This document shows positions 1-7,983 of a stretch of 64,000 nt of DNA, in pieces. Made by a program: the position numbers and the translations under genes. The notes under the pieces were generated by a model. The model was given only the letters and a program-made list of their open reading frames with translations, was not told the origin of the DNA and made no database searches. Numbering within the stretch: position 1 is the first letter of the stretch; each line of letters opens with the position of its first letter. The stretch is from Mongoliitalea lutea (GTDB lineage: Bacteria; Bacteroidota; Bacteroidia; Cytophagales; Cyclobacteriaceae): the NCBI RefSeq assembly GCF_014652135.1, contig NZ_BMYF01000012.1, positions 75,231 to 139,230 of the forward strand, read 5' to 3'.

Positions 1-902
1 TTAACTATTCAGATCCACAGAAATTTACCTTTTTTCCTTCGAATGAATCTTTGACTCCATTTCCAAGTACAAAAGCCAGAATGGAGGTTTTTCGTCAAGA
101 AGCACTTCCTTTGGCTAAGAAAGCTGTCGCAGAATGCCTGATTGAAGGAGAAACTTATCCAAACGAAATCACGCATTTGATCCTAGTTTCCTGTACAGGA
201 ATGTATGCGCCGGGTTTGGAAATTGATATTATCCGAGAGTTGGGACTCAATTCATCAGTAGAGCGATATGCTATCCATTTTATGGGTTGTTATGCAGCAT
301 TTAATGCTCTGAGACTAGCTGACCGTTTGTGTGATGCCTGTTCAGATGCCAAAGTGTTGATTGTATCTGTGGAACTGTGTACCATCCATTTTCAGCGGGA
401 GTTTACGGAAGATAATCTATTGGCCAATGCGATCTTCGCAGATGGTGCAGCGGCAGCCTTGGTGGCAAAATCTGACATAGGTTTGAAAATTAAGGGTTTT
501 GATTCCAAATTATTCCCAGAGGGGGCCTCTGATATGGCTTGGTCAATTGGAGATGTTGGGTTTGAGATGCGTTTAAGCAAATATGTTCCAGAACTATTAA
601 GCAAAGGATTACAAGAAATCAATGCCTACTTGGAAAACACCTTTAAGCTATCTTCTATCAGAAATTTTGCTATTCACCCAGGCGGCAAACAAATTCTGCA
701 AAAAGTTGAGGAGGCTTTTGGGATTGATGCTTCACAGGATCAGTTTTCACATGAAGTTTTGAAAGAATTTGGAAATATGTCCTCTACAACCATTTTGTTT
801 GTTTTGAACAAATGGTTGCTGGATGAAAAATCCGAAGGTGATATTTTAGCTATGGGTTTTGGACCTGGATTGACCTTAGAAACCTTATTGCTGGAAAAAT
901 GA
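1..902 (+). CDS. Type III polyketide synthase (chalcone/stilbene synthase family), 5'-partial
   Basis: The reading frame is open to the window edge, so the gene starts upstream of base 1; the first in-window start-like codon (TTG at 51) is not the true start. The family condenses an acyl-CoA starter with malonyl-CoA in the cytoplasm to make alkylresorcinols or alkylpyrones. The visible part has the family's Cys-His-Asn triad in order: Cys in MGCYAAFNALRLA, His in FAIHPGGKQ and Asn in GNMSSTTI, followed by the C-terminal GFGPGLTLE loop. It overlaps the next methyltransferase gene by four bases (ATGA), so the two are translated together. The in-window part is about 300 residues against about 350-390 for the family. 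The product is not predictable from sequence alone. Confidence 0.9.
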   Translation, partial: NYSDPQKFTFFPSNESLTPFPSTKARMEVFRQEALPLAKKAVAECLIEGETYPNEITHLILVSCTGMYAPGLEIDIIRELGLNSSVERYAIHFMGCYAAFNALRLADRLCDACSDAKVLIVSVELCTIHFQREFTEDNLLANAIFADGAAAALVAKSDIGLKIKGFDSKLFPEGASDMAWSIGDVGFEMRLSKYVPELLSKGLQEINAYLENTFKLSSIRNFAIHPGGKQILQKVEEAFGIDASQDQFSHEVLKEFGNMSSTTILFVLNKWLLDEKSEGDILAMGFGPGLTLETLLLEK

Positions 903-1612
903 AACATGATTTCAAGTATAGAAGTACCGAAAAAGAAATCATGGATGACCTCGAGGTTGGTGGAGAAGTATTGGATCAAACGCTTCATGAACTTCGGGTA
1001 ATCAATAGACTGTTGGGAGGCAACTATGTCAGTACTTCTGGCTTGGAAAAATTGATGAAACAGGTATCCAAACCGCATTATTCTATTGCCGATTTGGGTT
1101 GCGGAGGTGGAGATATGATTCGTGTGATGCATAATTGGTCTGCACGAAATCAATGGAATTGCTCATTTGTAGGAATCGATGCCAATCCCCATACCATTGC
1201 ATTTGCTCGAGAAAACCTCAAAGATCTTCATGCTGTTGATTTTCAGGTAATGAATGTCTTTGACCAGAACTTTTCAGAGGATCATGTTGATATCATTACT
1301 TGCACTCTGTTTACCCATCATTTTACTGACGAGGAACTAATTTCTATTTTTAAGGCTTGTAAAAAGAAAGCAAAAGTTGGTATTGTCATTAATGATCTGC
1401 ATCGTCATCCACTTGCTTTTCATAGTATTTCTTTACTTACCCAGTGGTTTTCTAAATCACCCATGGTAAAAAATGACGGACCGTTATCTGTAAAAAGATC
1501 TTTTAAAAAACCCGATTGGGAACGGATTTTGCAATTATCTGGGATATCAAATTATGTGCTTACCTGGCATTGGGCTTTTCGCTGGAGAGTGATTATCCCG
1601 ACTGCTGTCTGA
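899..1612 (+). CDS. SAM-dependent methyltransferase paired with the type III PKS
   Basis: A class I methyltransferase of 237 residues. The SAM-binding glycine-rich motif is ADLGCGGGDM (about residue 65), followed by the acidic ribose-binding residue in FVGIDANP and a TCTLFTHHF motif IV region. The C-terminus WHWAFRWRVI is, from memory, typical of methyltransferases encoded beside bacterial type III PKS genes. The start ATG at 899 overlaps the PKS stop. By context it probably methylates the resorcinol/pyrone made by the upstream enzyme. The FAD-dependent oxidoreductase often found as a third gene is not downstream here, because the next gene encodes a channel. It could be upstream of the window. 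Confidence 0.85.
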   Translation: MKHDFKYRSTEKEIMDDLEVGGEVLDQTLHELRVINRLLGGNYVSTSGLEKLMKQVSKPHYSIADLGCGGGDMIRVMHNWSARNQWNCSFVGIDANPHTIAFARENLKDLHAVDFQVMNVFDQNFSEDHVDIITCTLFTHHFTDEELISIFKACKKKAKVGIVINDLHRHPLAFHSISLLTQWFSKSPMVKNDGPLSVKRSFKKPDWERILQLSGISNYVLTWHWAFRWRVIIPTAV

Positions 1613-1643
1613 ATTATTCAATCAATAAATTTTATAAACTCTT

Positions 1644-2489
1644 ATGGAAACAACTTTAGATTTACAGGAAATCAACATCTGGAAAGATAAAGCTATTCAA
1701 ATGGCCTTTGATTTAGGTCCGGTTTTATTTAAAGCTCTTATTCTACTAATTATCGGTAGACAAGTTATCAAGTTTGTTATTAAGCTATTATCCAATGCCT
1801 TGGATAAATATGAAATAGACGCTTCTTTAGCTACGTTTTTCAAAAGCTTTTTATCGGCTGTTTTATGGGTAGTTTTACTAATAAGTGTAGCTACAACCTT
1901 GGGTATGCAAATGACATCATTTGTTGCTATTCTTGGTGCAGCAGGTTTGGCAGTTGGTTTAGCCTTACAAGGCTCTCTTTCTAATTTTGCTGGTGGAGTC
2001 TTGATTCTTGTATTCAAACCCTTTAGGGTTGGGGATACCATAGAAGCTCAAGGGCACTTGGGAGCTGTGGAAAGCATTGATATTTTGTATACCAAAATCC
2101 GAAATTTTGATAACCGAGTAGTTACAGTTCCTAATGGTGCACTTGCTAATAACAGCATAATCAACCTTTCACAAAAGCCAACAAGAAGGGTAGAAATGAA
2201 AGTTGGTGTTGCTTATGGTACGGATTTGAAAAAAACGCGAGAGGTGATTTTGAACGTATTGAAGAAGGATGAGCGTATTCATGAAGATCCAGCACCTGTC
2301 GTTTATTTTTCTAATTTTGGCGATAGTTCCTTGGATTTGGTGATTCGTTGTTGGGCAGATGCAGCAGATTTGTGGCCTGTATTTTGGGATAATATGGAAG
2401 CTATCAAAGAAGCTTTTGAAGCACATAGTATTGAGATCCCTTTCCCACAAAGAGATGTCAACCATTATTACCCAGAAGGGAAAAAATAA
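1644..2489 (+). CDS. mscS: Small-conductance mechanosensitive channel, MscS family
   Basis: An inner-membrane channel that opens under membrane tension and releases solutes on osmotic downshock. Its 281 residues match the E. coli MscS length (286). Three hydrophobic helices are visible at about residues 24-42, 66-88 and 92-120. The third is the Gly/Ala-rich pore helix GAAGLAVGLALQGSLSNFAG. The beta domain begins FKPFRVGDTI and is followed by VTVPNGALANNSIIN and an alpha/beta C-terminal domain ending near EIPFPQRDV. A strong terminator hairpin follows directly, so it is probably a single-gene unit, 31 bases after the methyltransferase gene. Confidence 0.95.
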   Translation: METTLDLQEINIWKDKAIQMAFDLGPVLFKALILLIIGRQVIKFVIKLLSNALDKYEIDASLATFFKSFLSAVLWVVLLISVATTLGMQMTSFVAILGAAGLAVGLALQGSLSNFAGGVLILVFKPFRVGDTIEAQGHLGAVESIDILYTKIRNFDNRVVTVPNGALANNSIINLSQKPTRRVEMKVGVAYGTDLKKTREVILNVLKKDERIHEDPAPVVYFSNFGDSSLDLVIRCWADAADLWPVFWDNMEAIKEAFEAHSIEIPFPQRDVNHYYPEGKK

Positions 2490-2494
2490 AAAAA

Positions 2495-2518
2495 GGGAGC
2501 AATTTGCTCCCTTTTTTT
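2495..2518. terminator. Rho-independent terminator after the mscS-like gene, usable from both strands
   Basis: GGGAGC / GCTCCC stem with a five-base loop, flanked by a run of A on the left and seven T on the right. It sits between the convergent channel gene and the tiny minus-strand gene at 2517-2693. Confidence 0.85.
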
Positions 2519-2693
2519 ATTCAGCTTCTTTCCATTTTTTCTCTTGTTTCTTAGGCCTTGCGTTTGACGCACATCCAATATTTTTGGTCAATGGTATGTC
2601 AGAAGGTAAACCCCCAAAGTCAAAGGTATTTTCCTCCTCAATAGAGGTTTTTTGTTCCTCATTTTTCAGAGGTTTTTTTTTCTTGGACTTCAT
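2517..2693 (-). CDS. Small conserved protein, 58 aa (missed by length cutoffs)
   Basis: A minus-strand ORF of 58 codons with a Lys-rich start (MKSKKKKPLKNEEQK), an acidic stretch and a core DFGGLPSDIPLTKNIGC. From memory, small Bacteroidota proteins with a similar FGGLP-x-D-x-x-L-x-K-N-x-GC core occur without assigned function. The ATG at 2693 is one base after the TGA of the upstream secreted-protein gene, so it is almost certainly the second gene of that operon. It ends inside the T run of the shared terminator. There is no signal peptide or membrane segment. The single Cys near the end of the core may be functional, but that is only a guess. Confidence 0.7.
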   Translation of the reverse strand: MKSKKKKPLKNEEQKTSIEEENTFDFGGLPSDIPLTKNIGCASNARPKKQEKKWKEAE

Positions 2694-2694
2694 A

Positions 2695-3138
2695 TCAATT
2701 TACAAATTCAGCATCTATCAAGATAAAATTGAGTTCCTCGATATCGTCTTCGTTAAGCTTTAACTTTCCTCGTATTTTGACAATTTCATCTGTCTTGAAA
2801 CGCTTGTTTGGCTTGTTTTTTAAGTAACCGACTACAATGCTCTCAGGACCTGCCCCACCACAGAAGAAACACTCAGCCATTGGGAATTTAGATACGATGG
2901 CAATATTGGAGTTATTCATATCCAATGGAATGTAAAAACCCGATACTGTAACTGTTTTTCCTTCAATTTCTTTTAACTCATCCGGGAATCGTGGATACAG
3001 GAAGTACATGCCAAACTCCCGATTAAGTTTTTCCACAAAACGGGTTTTTGAAAATAACGCCCACATGTCAGGATCCTGAGCAATTGTTGCTCCCACCAAA
3101 AGGAAAGATGCAATTGCTGCCATTAATAATTTTCTCAT
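2695..3138 (-). CDS. Secreted Cys-containing protein, DUF3299-like/OB-fold-like
   Basis: About 147 residues. I chose ATG 3138 (the adjacent ATG at 3141 is equally possible) because a good signal peptide follows (MRKLLMAAIASFLLVGATIAQ). The longer frame from 3201 would put 21 unrelated residues, encoded by a hairpin, in front of it. The mature part has a short all-beta-looking region (KTVTVSGFYIPLD) and a conserved-looking SKFPMAECFFCGGAGPES motif with a CxxC-like Cys pair. This resembles DUF3299-type secreted proteins, but the assignment is tentative. It is followed after one base by the 58-aa gene. No enzymatic function can be assigned. Confidence 0.75.
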   Translation of the reverse strand: MRKLLMAAIASFLLVGATIAQDPDMWALFSKTRFVEKLNREFGMYFLYPRFPDELKEIEGKTVTVSGFYIPLDMNNSNIAIVSKFPMAECFFCGGAGPESIVVGYLKNKPNKRFKTDEIVKIRGKLKLNEDDIEELNFILIDAEFVN

Positions 3139-3158
3139 CATTTTCTTTTTAATGAATA

Positions 3159-3183
3159 AAGACTCCGCAATATACGGAGTCTT
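3159..3183. other. Perfect 9-bp inverted repeat in the leader of the secreted-protein gene
   Basis: AAGACTCCG and CGGAGTCTT separated by seven bases, about 20 bases upstream of ATG 3138 (minus strand). It could be an operator or an attenuator. Downstream on the minus strand there are only three consecutive T, so it is a weak terminator at best. Confidence 0.5.
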
Positions 3184-3288
3184 CTTGTCAACCACCATCA
3201 TTCAGATGAAGAGAACGTTATATGAATGAGATAGTTCAAAGATAGCTTTAACAAAATTTAAACGCAACAATGTTGCATAAAATTTTAC

Positions 3289-3316
3289 TTGCTTCATTCT
3301 TTGATTTGTATCTTTG
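3289..3316 (+). promoter_or_regulatory. Bacteroidota-type promoter for the MutS-like gene
   Basis: TTG at 3289-3291, a 17-base spacer and a perfect -7 box TATCTTTG at 3309-3316. The chosen ATG at 3321 lies only four bases after the box, so the transcript would be leaderless or nearly so. Confidence 0.6.
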
Positions 3317-3320
3317 TGCT

Positions 3321-5099
3321 ATGATCTCCTCTTTTGAAACCTCTGAATTACTTCAACTCAAGAAAAAAAGCAAGCAAAAAGTAGCTGTTTTAGCCATATT
3401 AAGGCTAATCTTATTTTTGCTTTTGGGTGTTTTTTTGGTCTTATCATTTGCTGAACATTCCTTGTTTTTTTTGGCCTTACTGGCAAGTATTGCTGCTTTT
3501 GTCTACCTCATCAAATTGTTTAATCAGGAGCAGGACTTTCAACGCTTGATTCAGGCACTTATTCGCATGCAGGAGGAAAAGCAGCTGCGTGCTGCCAGAA
3601 ATTTAGGGATGTTGGATTCAGGAGAGGAGTTTGTCGATAAGGAGCATCCATTTGCTAATGATCTCGATATATTTGGTCAACATTCGCTTTTTCAGTTGCT
3701 CAACCATACGGTTACGGCTTCTGCAAGAACCTTATTGGCCAGGCGCTTGAAAATGTCTCAAAAAGATGAGGTTTCTTTAGTGTTTCAAACAGCCATTCAG
3801 GAATTGAGTAAGCAAACCTCCTTTTTGCAGCTCTTTGAAGGTTTGGGAAAAGCACATGCAAAGGATTCCCGTGATTTTAAGGTATTTGAAACATGGCTTA
3901 AGCAAGCAGAACAGTGGAAAGTAGGTTATTGGGTTCCTATGATAATTGGTCCTGTTCTCGGCCTATCCTTAATAATAGGAGCACTTTTTGGGATTTTCCC
4001 TGCGGCATTGTTGGGTGTATGGCTACTGGTTGGAGTGGGTATGATGGCAGTTTCCCATACTTATCTGAAGGATGTAGCTGGAATCTTACCAACATTTTCT
4101 CAGACCAAAATGTATCGCTTATGGTCAGAGCACATACAAGCACAAGACTTTCAAGACCCGTATTTAGGTAAAATTTCGGAAGCTTTCAGAGTTCAGAGGT
4201 TTTCGGTTTCTAAAGGACTCAGCTCTTTGGAGCAGCTTACTTTTTTAATCCAAAACCGATTTAATCTCATGTATATTGTGCTCAATGCTTTCTTTTGGTT
4301 GGACTTTATGCTGCTTCGCCAACTTTACAGCTGGAAAAAAGTATATGCTGATAGTTTGGGAGGACTGAAAGATACCCTAGATGTGTGGCAAGTATTGGTC
4401 TCTTATGCTTCTTTTACGGAAGAAGAGCAACTAACTTGCTACCCTGAGTGGTCTGAGCATCCAACTTTCCAAGCAACAAGCATCAGTCATCCACTGCTAA
4501 AACCTGAGGTTGCGGTAAGCAATGATTTTACTTTGGACTTTAGCACCCAGACTATTTTACTTACGGGCTCAAATATGTCCGGTAAAACTACCTTTATGCG
4601 TACGTTGGGAATCAATATTGTCCTGGCCAATCAAGGTCTTCCTGTGTTTGCCGAACGCTTTGAAAGCTTTCCGTTTGTGTTATTTACCAGCATGCGTAAT
4701 GCTGATAATTTGGGAGAAAGTGTGAGTTCATTTTATGCGGAATTGGCACGAATCAAGAAAATTCTTCAAGAAAGTGAGGAAGGAATCGCTATGTTTTTCT
4801 TGATGGATGAAATCCTAAAAGGTACCAATACTACCGATAGAATCATGGGATCGGAAGCATTGATCAAGCAACTTGCCGCAACGAATGCCAGAGGAATTAT
4901 CTCAACACATGATATTGAATTGAGTAGCTTGGAAAATGAACTTTCTTATCTTAAGAATTACAGTTTTCATAGTGACATTCAGGAAGACAGGATTCAATTT
5001 GATTACAAAATCAAATCGGGACCTTGCCCATCCTTCAATGCACAAAAATTGATGCAGCTGATGGGGATCAAATTAAATCAATCTACAAAAGAGGCGTGA
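3321..5099 (+). CDS. MutS-family ATPase with N-terminal membrane segments
   Basis: 592 residues from ATG 3321. I preferred this start because the earlier one at 3270 would place the -7 promoter box inside the gene. The C-terminal third is a MutS ATPase domain: Walker A GSNMSGKTTF (about residue 416), Walker B FFLMDEILKGTNTTDR (about 492) and a STHDIELS switch region. The N-terminal mismatch-recognition domains of MutS are absent. Instead there are two hydrophobic hairpins at about residues 20-62 and 195-250, so the ATPase is probably membrane-attached. Related proteins are common in Bacteroidota and are often annotated as DNA mismatch repair proteins, but a role in mismatch repair is not shown by the sequence. 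Confidence 0.85.
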   Translation: MISSFETSELLQLKKKSKQKVAVLAILRLILFLLLGVFLVLSFAEHSLFFLALLASIAAFVYLIKLFNQEQDFQRLIQALIRMQEEKQLRAARNLGMLDSGEEFVDKEHPFANDLDIFGQHSLFQLLNHTVTASARTLLARRLKMSQKDEVSLVFQTAIQELSKQTSFLQLFEGLGKAHAKDSRDFKVFETWLKQAEQWKVGYWVPMIIGPVLGLSLIIGALFGIFPAALLGVWLLVGVGMMAVSHTYLKDVAGILPTFSQTKMYRLWSEHIQAQDFQDPYLGKISEAFRVQRFSVSKGLSSLEQLTFLIQNRFNLMYIVLNAFFWLDFMLLRQLYSWKKVYADSLGGLKDTLDVWQVLVSYASFTEEEQLTCYPEWSEHPTFQATSISHPLLKPEVAVSNDFTLDFSTQTILLTGSNMSGKTTFMRTLGINIVLANQGLPVFAERFESFPFVLFTSMRNADNLGESVSSFYAELARIKKILQESEEGIAMFFLMDEILKGTNTTDRIMGSEALIKQLAATNARGIISTHDIELSSLENELSYLKNYSFHSDIQEDRIQFDYKIKSGPCPSFNAQKLMQLMGIKLNQSTKEA

Positions 5100-5187
5100 G
5101 AGGTGAGTTGTAATTCATTGTCTTTCTAGGAATATATCCAATCGTTTTCATTAATCTAGCCAAACTTGACTTTTTCTGTTTGAAAGG

Positions 5188-5203
5188 TGGCATGATGATT
5201 GCT
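5188..5203 (+). promoter_or_regulatory. Sigma-54 (RpoN) -24/-12 promoter
   Basis: TGGCATGATGATTGCT matches the sigma-54 consensus TGGCAyGrNNNTTGCW at every specified position, with the invariant GG and GC at the required spacing. A start site about 12 bases downstream would give a leader of about 30-35 bases before ATG 5248. It lies in non-coding DNA, directly upstream of the small membrane protein gene. Confidence 0.7.
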
Positions 5204-5247
5204 CTTAACTAATTGAAAATCAAATTATTTACTAAATCACTTAACTT

Positions 5248-5400
5248 ATGAACTCTTTATTGTATTTGCTCGCAGTTGTTTTAATCATAGGTTGGATCTT
5301 TGGTTTTTTTGTTTACAGTCTAGGTGGTCTTATTCACGTATTGTTAGTACTTGCCGTTATATCTATTTTGGTCCAAGTGATACGAGGAAGACGTATTTGA
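5248..5400 (+). CDS. lmo0937-family small membrane protein, 50 aa
   Basis: A 50-codon ORF, nearly all hydrophobic. It has two membrane helices (about residues 4-22 and 26-45) broken by a Gly-Gly turn (YSLGGLIH), and ends in RGRRI. The length, the two-helix layout and the Gly-Gly/His turn match the lmo0937 family of small membrane proteins, which is of unknown function. A sigma-54 promoter matching consensus lies 45 bases upstream, suggesting expression under special (stress or envelope) conditions. The gene is a lone unit between the MutS-like gene and purK. The ORF and the family resemblance are clear; the role is unknown. Confidence 0.85.
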   Translation: MNSLLYLLAVVLIIGWIFGFFVYSLGGLIHVLLVLAVISILVQVIRGRRI

Positions 5401-5435
5401 TAAAATCAAGTCTCTGCTCTACCGGAAATTTATTG

Positions 5436-5443
5436 TATTTTTG
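5436..5443 (+). promoter_or_regulatory. -7 box (TATTTTTG) upstream of purK
   Basis: A perfect TAnnTTTG match, 17 bases before ATG 5461. No convincing -33 TTG was seen at the right distance, so support is moderate. Confidence 0.4.
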
Positions 5444-5460
5444 GGCTTTCAAACCTGTCC

Positions 5461-6612
5461 ATGAATCAGCAAAACTATCAGCAGCAGACCTTAGGAATCC
5501 TTGGTGGAGGTCAATTGGGACGCATGGTGATCCAATCTGCCATTTCTTACAATATTGATGTACATATCTTGGACCCTGATGAACATGCGCCTTGTAAAAG
5601 CATTTGCCAGAAGTTTGTCCAAGGAAATTTAAAAGACTTTGATACTGTCTATGCATTTGGAAAAGACTGTGATGTAATCACCATTGAAATCGAGCATGTC
5701 AATACAGAGGCCTTGGAAAAACTCGCTGCCGAAGGTAAAAAAGTCTACCCTCAACCAGATTTGATTCGATTGATTCAGGATAAGCGTGTTCAAAAGTCAT
5801 TTTACCGATCCAAAGGCATTCCAACCGCTGATTTTGTCCTGACGGACTCCAAAGAACAGGTGATTGCACATGCAGATTTTTTACCGGCTGTCAATAAGCT
5901 TGGGAAAGAGGGCTACGATGGTCGAGGAGTAAAGATTTTACGTTCCAAAGAAGACTTGGATAAGGCTTTTGAAGCCCCAAGTTTATTAGAAAAATTAATC
6001 CCTTTTGAACAGGAATTGGCAGTCATCGTAGCGAGAAATGAGCGTGGTGAATTGGTAGCTTACCCACCGGTGGAATGCGCCTTCCATCCTACTGCTAATT
6101 TGGTTGAATTTCTTTTTGCACCAGCTTCCATTTCAGATACAATCGCCCAAAAGTCCAAAGAAGTGGCCATTCAGGTGATAGAGGCCTTGGGCTTGGTCGG
6201 TATTCTTGCCGTTGAGCTCTTTGTCACAAAAGATGGAGAAGTTTTAGTGAATGAAATTGCCCCCCGACCCCATAACAGTGGGCATCATACGATAGAAGCA
6301 AATTACACCTCACAGTTTGAACAGCATATGCGTGCGGTTATGAATATGCCATTAGGTAATCCTGAGTTACGCACGCCAGCAGCCATGGTTAATTTATTGG
6401 GGGAAGAGGGTTATTTCGGAGAGGTGCTGGTAGAGGGACTGGATGAAGCGATGGCCGAAAAAGGTGTCTATGTACATCTTTATGGTAAAAAAACCACCAA
6501 ACCATTTCGCAAAATGGGTCATGTGACCATTTTGGATGAAGAAGTGAATCTACTCAAATCACGTGCATTGGCAATTAAAAATCTTATCAAAATAAAATCT
6601 ATAGAAGCATGA
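5461..6612 (+). CDS. purK: N5-carboxyaminoimidazole ribonucleotide synthase (PurK)
   Basis: An ATP-grasp enzyme of purine synthesis that uses ATP and bicarbonate to convert AIR to N5-CAIR. 383 residues. The N-terminal motif [12 protein letters not shown] is the PurK signature, followed by [10 protein letters not shown] and the ATP-grasp core ([11 protein letters not shown], then [15 protein letters not shown] near residue 265). It overlaps purE by four bases (ATGA), so the pair is coupled, which is the usual arrangement for these two consecutive steps. Confidence 0.97.
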   Translation: MNQQNYQQQTLGILGGGQLGRMVIQSAISYNIDVHILDPDEHAPCKSICQKFVQGNLKDFDTVYAFGKDCDVITIEIEHVNTEALEKLAAEGKKVYPQPDLIRLIQDKRVQKSFYRSKGIPTADFVLTDSKEQVIAHADFLPAVNKLGKEGYDGRGVKILRSKEDLDKAFEAPSLLEKLIPFEQELAVIVARNERGELVAYPPVECAFHPTANLVEFLFAPASISDTIAQKSKEVAIQVIEALGLVGILAVELFVTKDGEVLVNEIAPRPHNSGHHTIEANYTSQFEQHMRAVMNMPLGNPELRTPAAMVNLLGEEGYFGEVLVEGLDEAMAEKGVYVHLYGKKTTKPFRKMGHVTILDEEVNLLKSRALAIKNLIKIKSIEA

Positions 6613-7124
6613 ACCCTCAAGTTGGAATCATCATGGGCAGTCAGTCAGACTTGCCGGTAATGGCCGAAGCCGCAGCATTTTTAGAAGAATTGGGTGTTCC
6701 CTTTGAATTCACGGTGGTATCTGCACACAGAACTCCTGAACGTATGGTAACGTATGCCAATACAGCTCGTGAAAGGGGTTTGAAAGTAATCATAGCTGGT
6801 GCCGGTGGAGCTGCTCATTTACCGGGCATGGTGGCATCGATGACCTCCCTACCGGTAATAGGTGTTCCCGTCAAGTCCTCCAATTCCATCGATGGCTGGG
6901 ACAGTATTTTGTCCATTTTACAAATGCCTGCAGGAATACCTGTAGCTACAGTAGCATTGAATGGAGCCAAGAATGCAGGAATTTTGGCAGCTTCTATTGT
7001 AGGTGCTTATGATCAGGAAGTTGGCAAAAGAATGGATGAGTTTAAAGCAGGCCTTAAGAAAAAAGTTGAGGATTCGGCTGAAGAAATTGAAACCAAAGGC
7101 TGGAAGGCCTCGTTAGGAAGATAA
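6609..7124 (+). CDS. purE: N5-carboxyaminoimidazole ribonucleotide mutase (PurE, class I)
   Basis: Converts N5-CAIR to CAIR in purine synthesis, using the product of the overlapping purK gene. 171 residues, the usual length for class I PurE. Signature motifs are [12 protein letters not shown] (substrate phosphate binding) and [11 protein letters not shown] with the catalytic His, followed by [12 protein letters not shown] and [14 protein letters not shown]. The operon ends with the strong TTCG-loop terminator at 7160-7188. Confidence 0.97.
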   Translation: MNPQVGIIMGSQSDLPVMAEAAAFLEELGVPFEFTVVSAHRTPERMVTYANTARERGLKVIIAGAGGAAHLPGMVASMTSLPVIGVPVKSSNSIDGWDSILSILQMPAGIPVATVALNGAKNAGILAASIVGAYDQEVGKRMDEFKAGLKKKVEDSAEEIETKGWKASLGR

Positions 7125-7159
7125 GATTGTAAAGAAAGTTTACTAGATTGATTGGTGGG

Positions 7160-7188
7160 GCGGATCTCTTCGGAGGTCCGCTTTTTTT
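7160..7188 (+). terminator. Rho-independent terminator of the purK-purE operon
   Basis: A nine-base-pair GC-rich stem (7160-7168 with 7173-7181) closed by a TTCG tetraloop and followed by seven T. It is a textbook terminator 35 bases after the purE stop. Confidence 0.92.
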
Positions 7189-7199
7189 ATGAAATCTAT

Positions 7200-7207
7200 T
7201 ACCTTTG
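7200..7207 (+). promoter_or_regulatory. -7 box (TACCTTTG) upstream of the 50-aa membrane protein gene
   Basis: A perfect TAnnTTTG match, 13 bases before ATG 7221 and just after the purE terminator. No clear -33 element was seen. Confidence 0.4.
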
Positions 7208-7220
7208 TGAAATCGAACGT

Positions 7221-7373
7221 ATGGATTTAAAAAAGAACATAAAATTCAAAATAGGATCAGAAGATTGGGAAATGCCCCTAAGCGTATTATTATTGCTTGG
7301 AGGCATTACCCTACTCCTTATGATTGGAGGTGGATATTTGGGTTTTAAGTTTGGTCAAAGCCTCCAACCTTAA
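7221..7373 (+). CDS. Small single-helix membrane protein, 50 aa
   Basis: 50 codons from ATG 7221. The longer frame from 7152 begins inside the purE terminator and runs through the promoter box, so it is rejected. A charged N-terminus (MDLKKNIKFKIGSEDWEMP) is followed by one Gly-rich transmembrane helix (LSVLLLLGGITLLLMIGGGY) and a short tail. I recognise no family. The dedicated -7 box and upstream terminator support a real, separately transcribed gene. Confidence 0.6.
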   Translation: MDLKKNIKFKIGSEDWEMPLSVLLLLGGITLLLMIGGGYLGFKFGQSLQP

Positions 7374-7472
7374 TCCTCAAAAACTCTCCTCAGTATTATA
7401 GTGGATTTTTCTGAGTTTTTAATATACCTTGAAAAAGCTATAATTTTAGTTAGCTAGGGTAGTTAAACATAT

Positions 7473-7829
7473 TTAAAAAGGTAACACGTCGTCTGCACTA
7501 TCATCCGAGAAAGATGTCACGTCAGGACCACTGCTTTTTGGAGCATCCACGGCCTGTTGTTGAGCAGATCCCTTTTGTACTTTCCATGCTTTCACATCGG
7601 TGTACCACTTACCATTATACTCTCTACTTTCTACATCAATAGCAATAGTCACTTGCTCACCATTTTGTAAAGAAAACGAATCAATATTATCTCCCCATAC
7701 AGTTACACACACTTTTTTAGGGTATTGTGCATTGGTTTCCAGAATGTAGTCTTGTTTTTTCCAAACTCCATTTTTCCCATTGCCGCTCTGTAAGGGCATA
7801 ATTTGAATGATTTTTCCGCTTAGTTCCAT
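7473..7829 (-). CDS. DUF3127 protein (OB-fold, SSB-like)
   Basis: 118 residues. It begins MELSGKIIQIMPLQSG and has an all-beta core with the motifs KKQDYILET and VCVTVWGDNID, followed by an acidic, Ser/Asp-rich tail ending DDVLPF. The tail resembles the acidic C-terminal tip of single-stranded DNA-binding proteins. The pattern matches DUF3127, which is widespread in Bacteroidota and phage genomes and predicted to be an OB-fold nucleic acid-binding protein. Function beyond that is inferred. It stands alone on the minus strand between purE and the sigma factor gene. Confidence 0.85.
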   Translation of the reverse strand: MELSGKIIQIMPLQSGNGKNGVWKKQDYILETNAQYPKKVCVTVWGDNIDSFSLQNGEQVTIAIDVESREYNGKWYTDVKAWKVQKGSAQQQAVDAPKSSGPDVTSFSDDSADDVLPF

Positions 7830-7983
7830 TGAATAGTTTTATTTATCTACGAAATTAATAAAAAAATTGCTGAACTATTGCACGTAGGCAAGGGATTCGA
7901 TACATTTGGTTTTAATCTTTTCATCTTTCACACAAACAATATACTATGGCATAAACCTCTACGTTATTTAACAGTCATTAAAT

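Noticed and set aside
2359..2763. 134-aa plus-strand ORF
   Set aside because: It lies across the mscS 3' end, the terminator and the antisense of two small genes. There is no family signal.
5292..5558. 88-aa plus-strand ORF
   Set aside because: It overlaps the end of the lmo0937-type gene and the start of purK in another frame.
7152..7220. Upstream extension of the 50-aa membrane protein
   Set aside because: It would start inside the purE terminator and span the promoter box.
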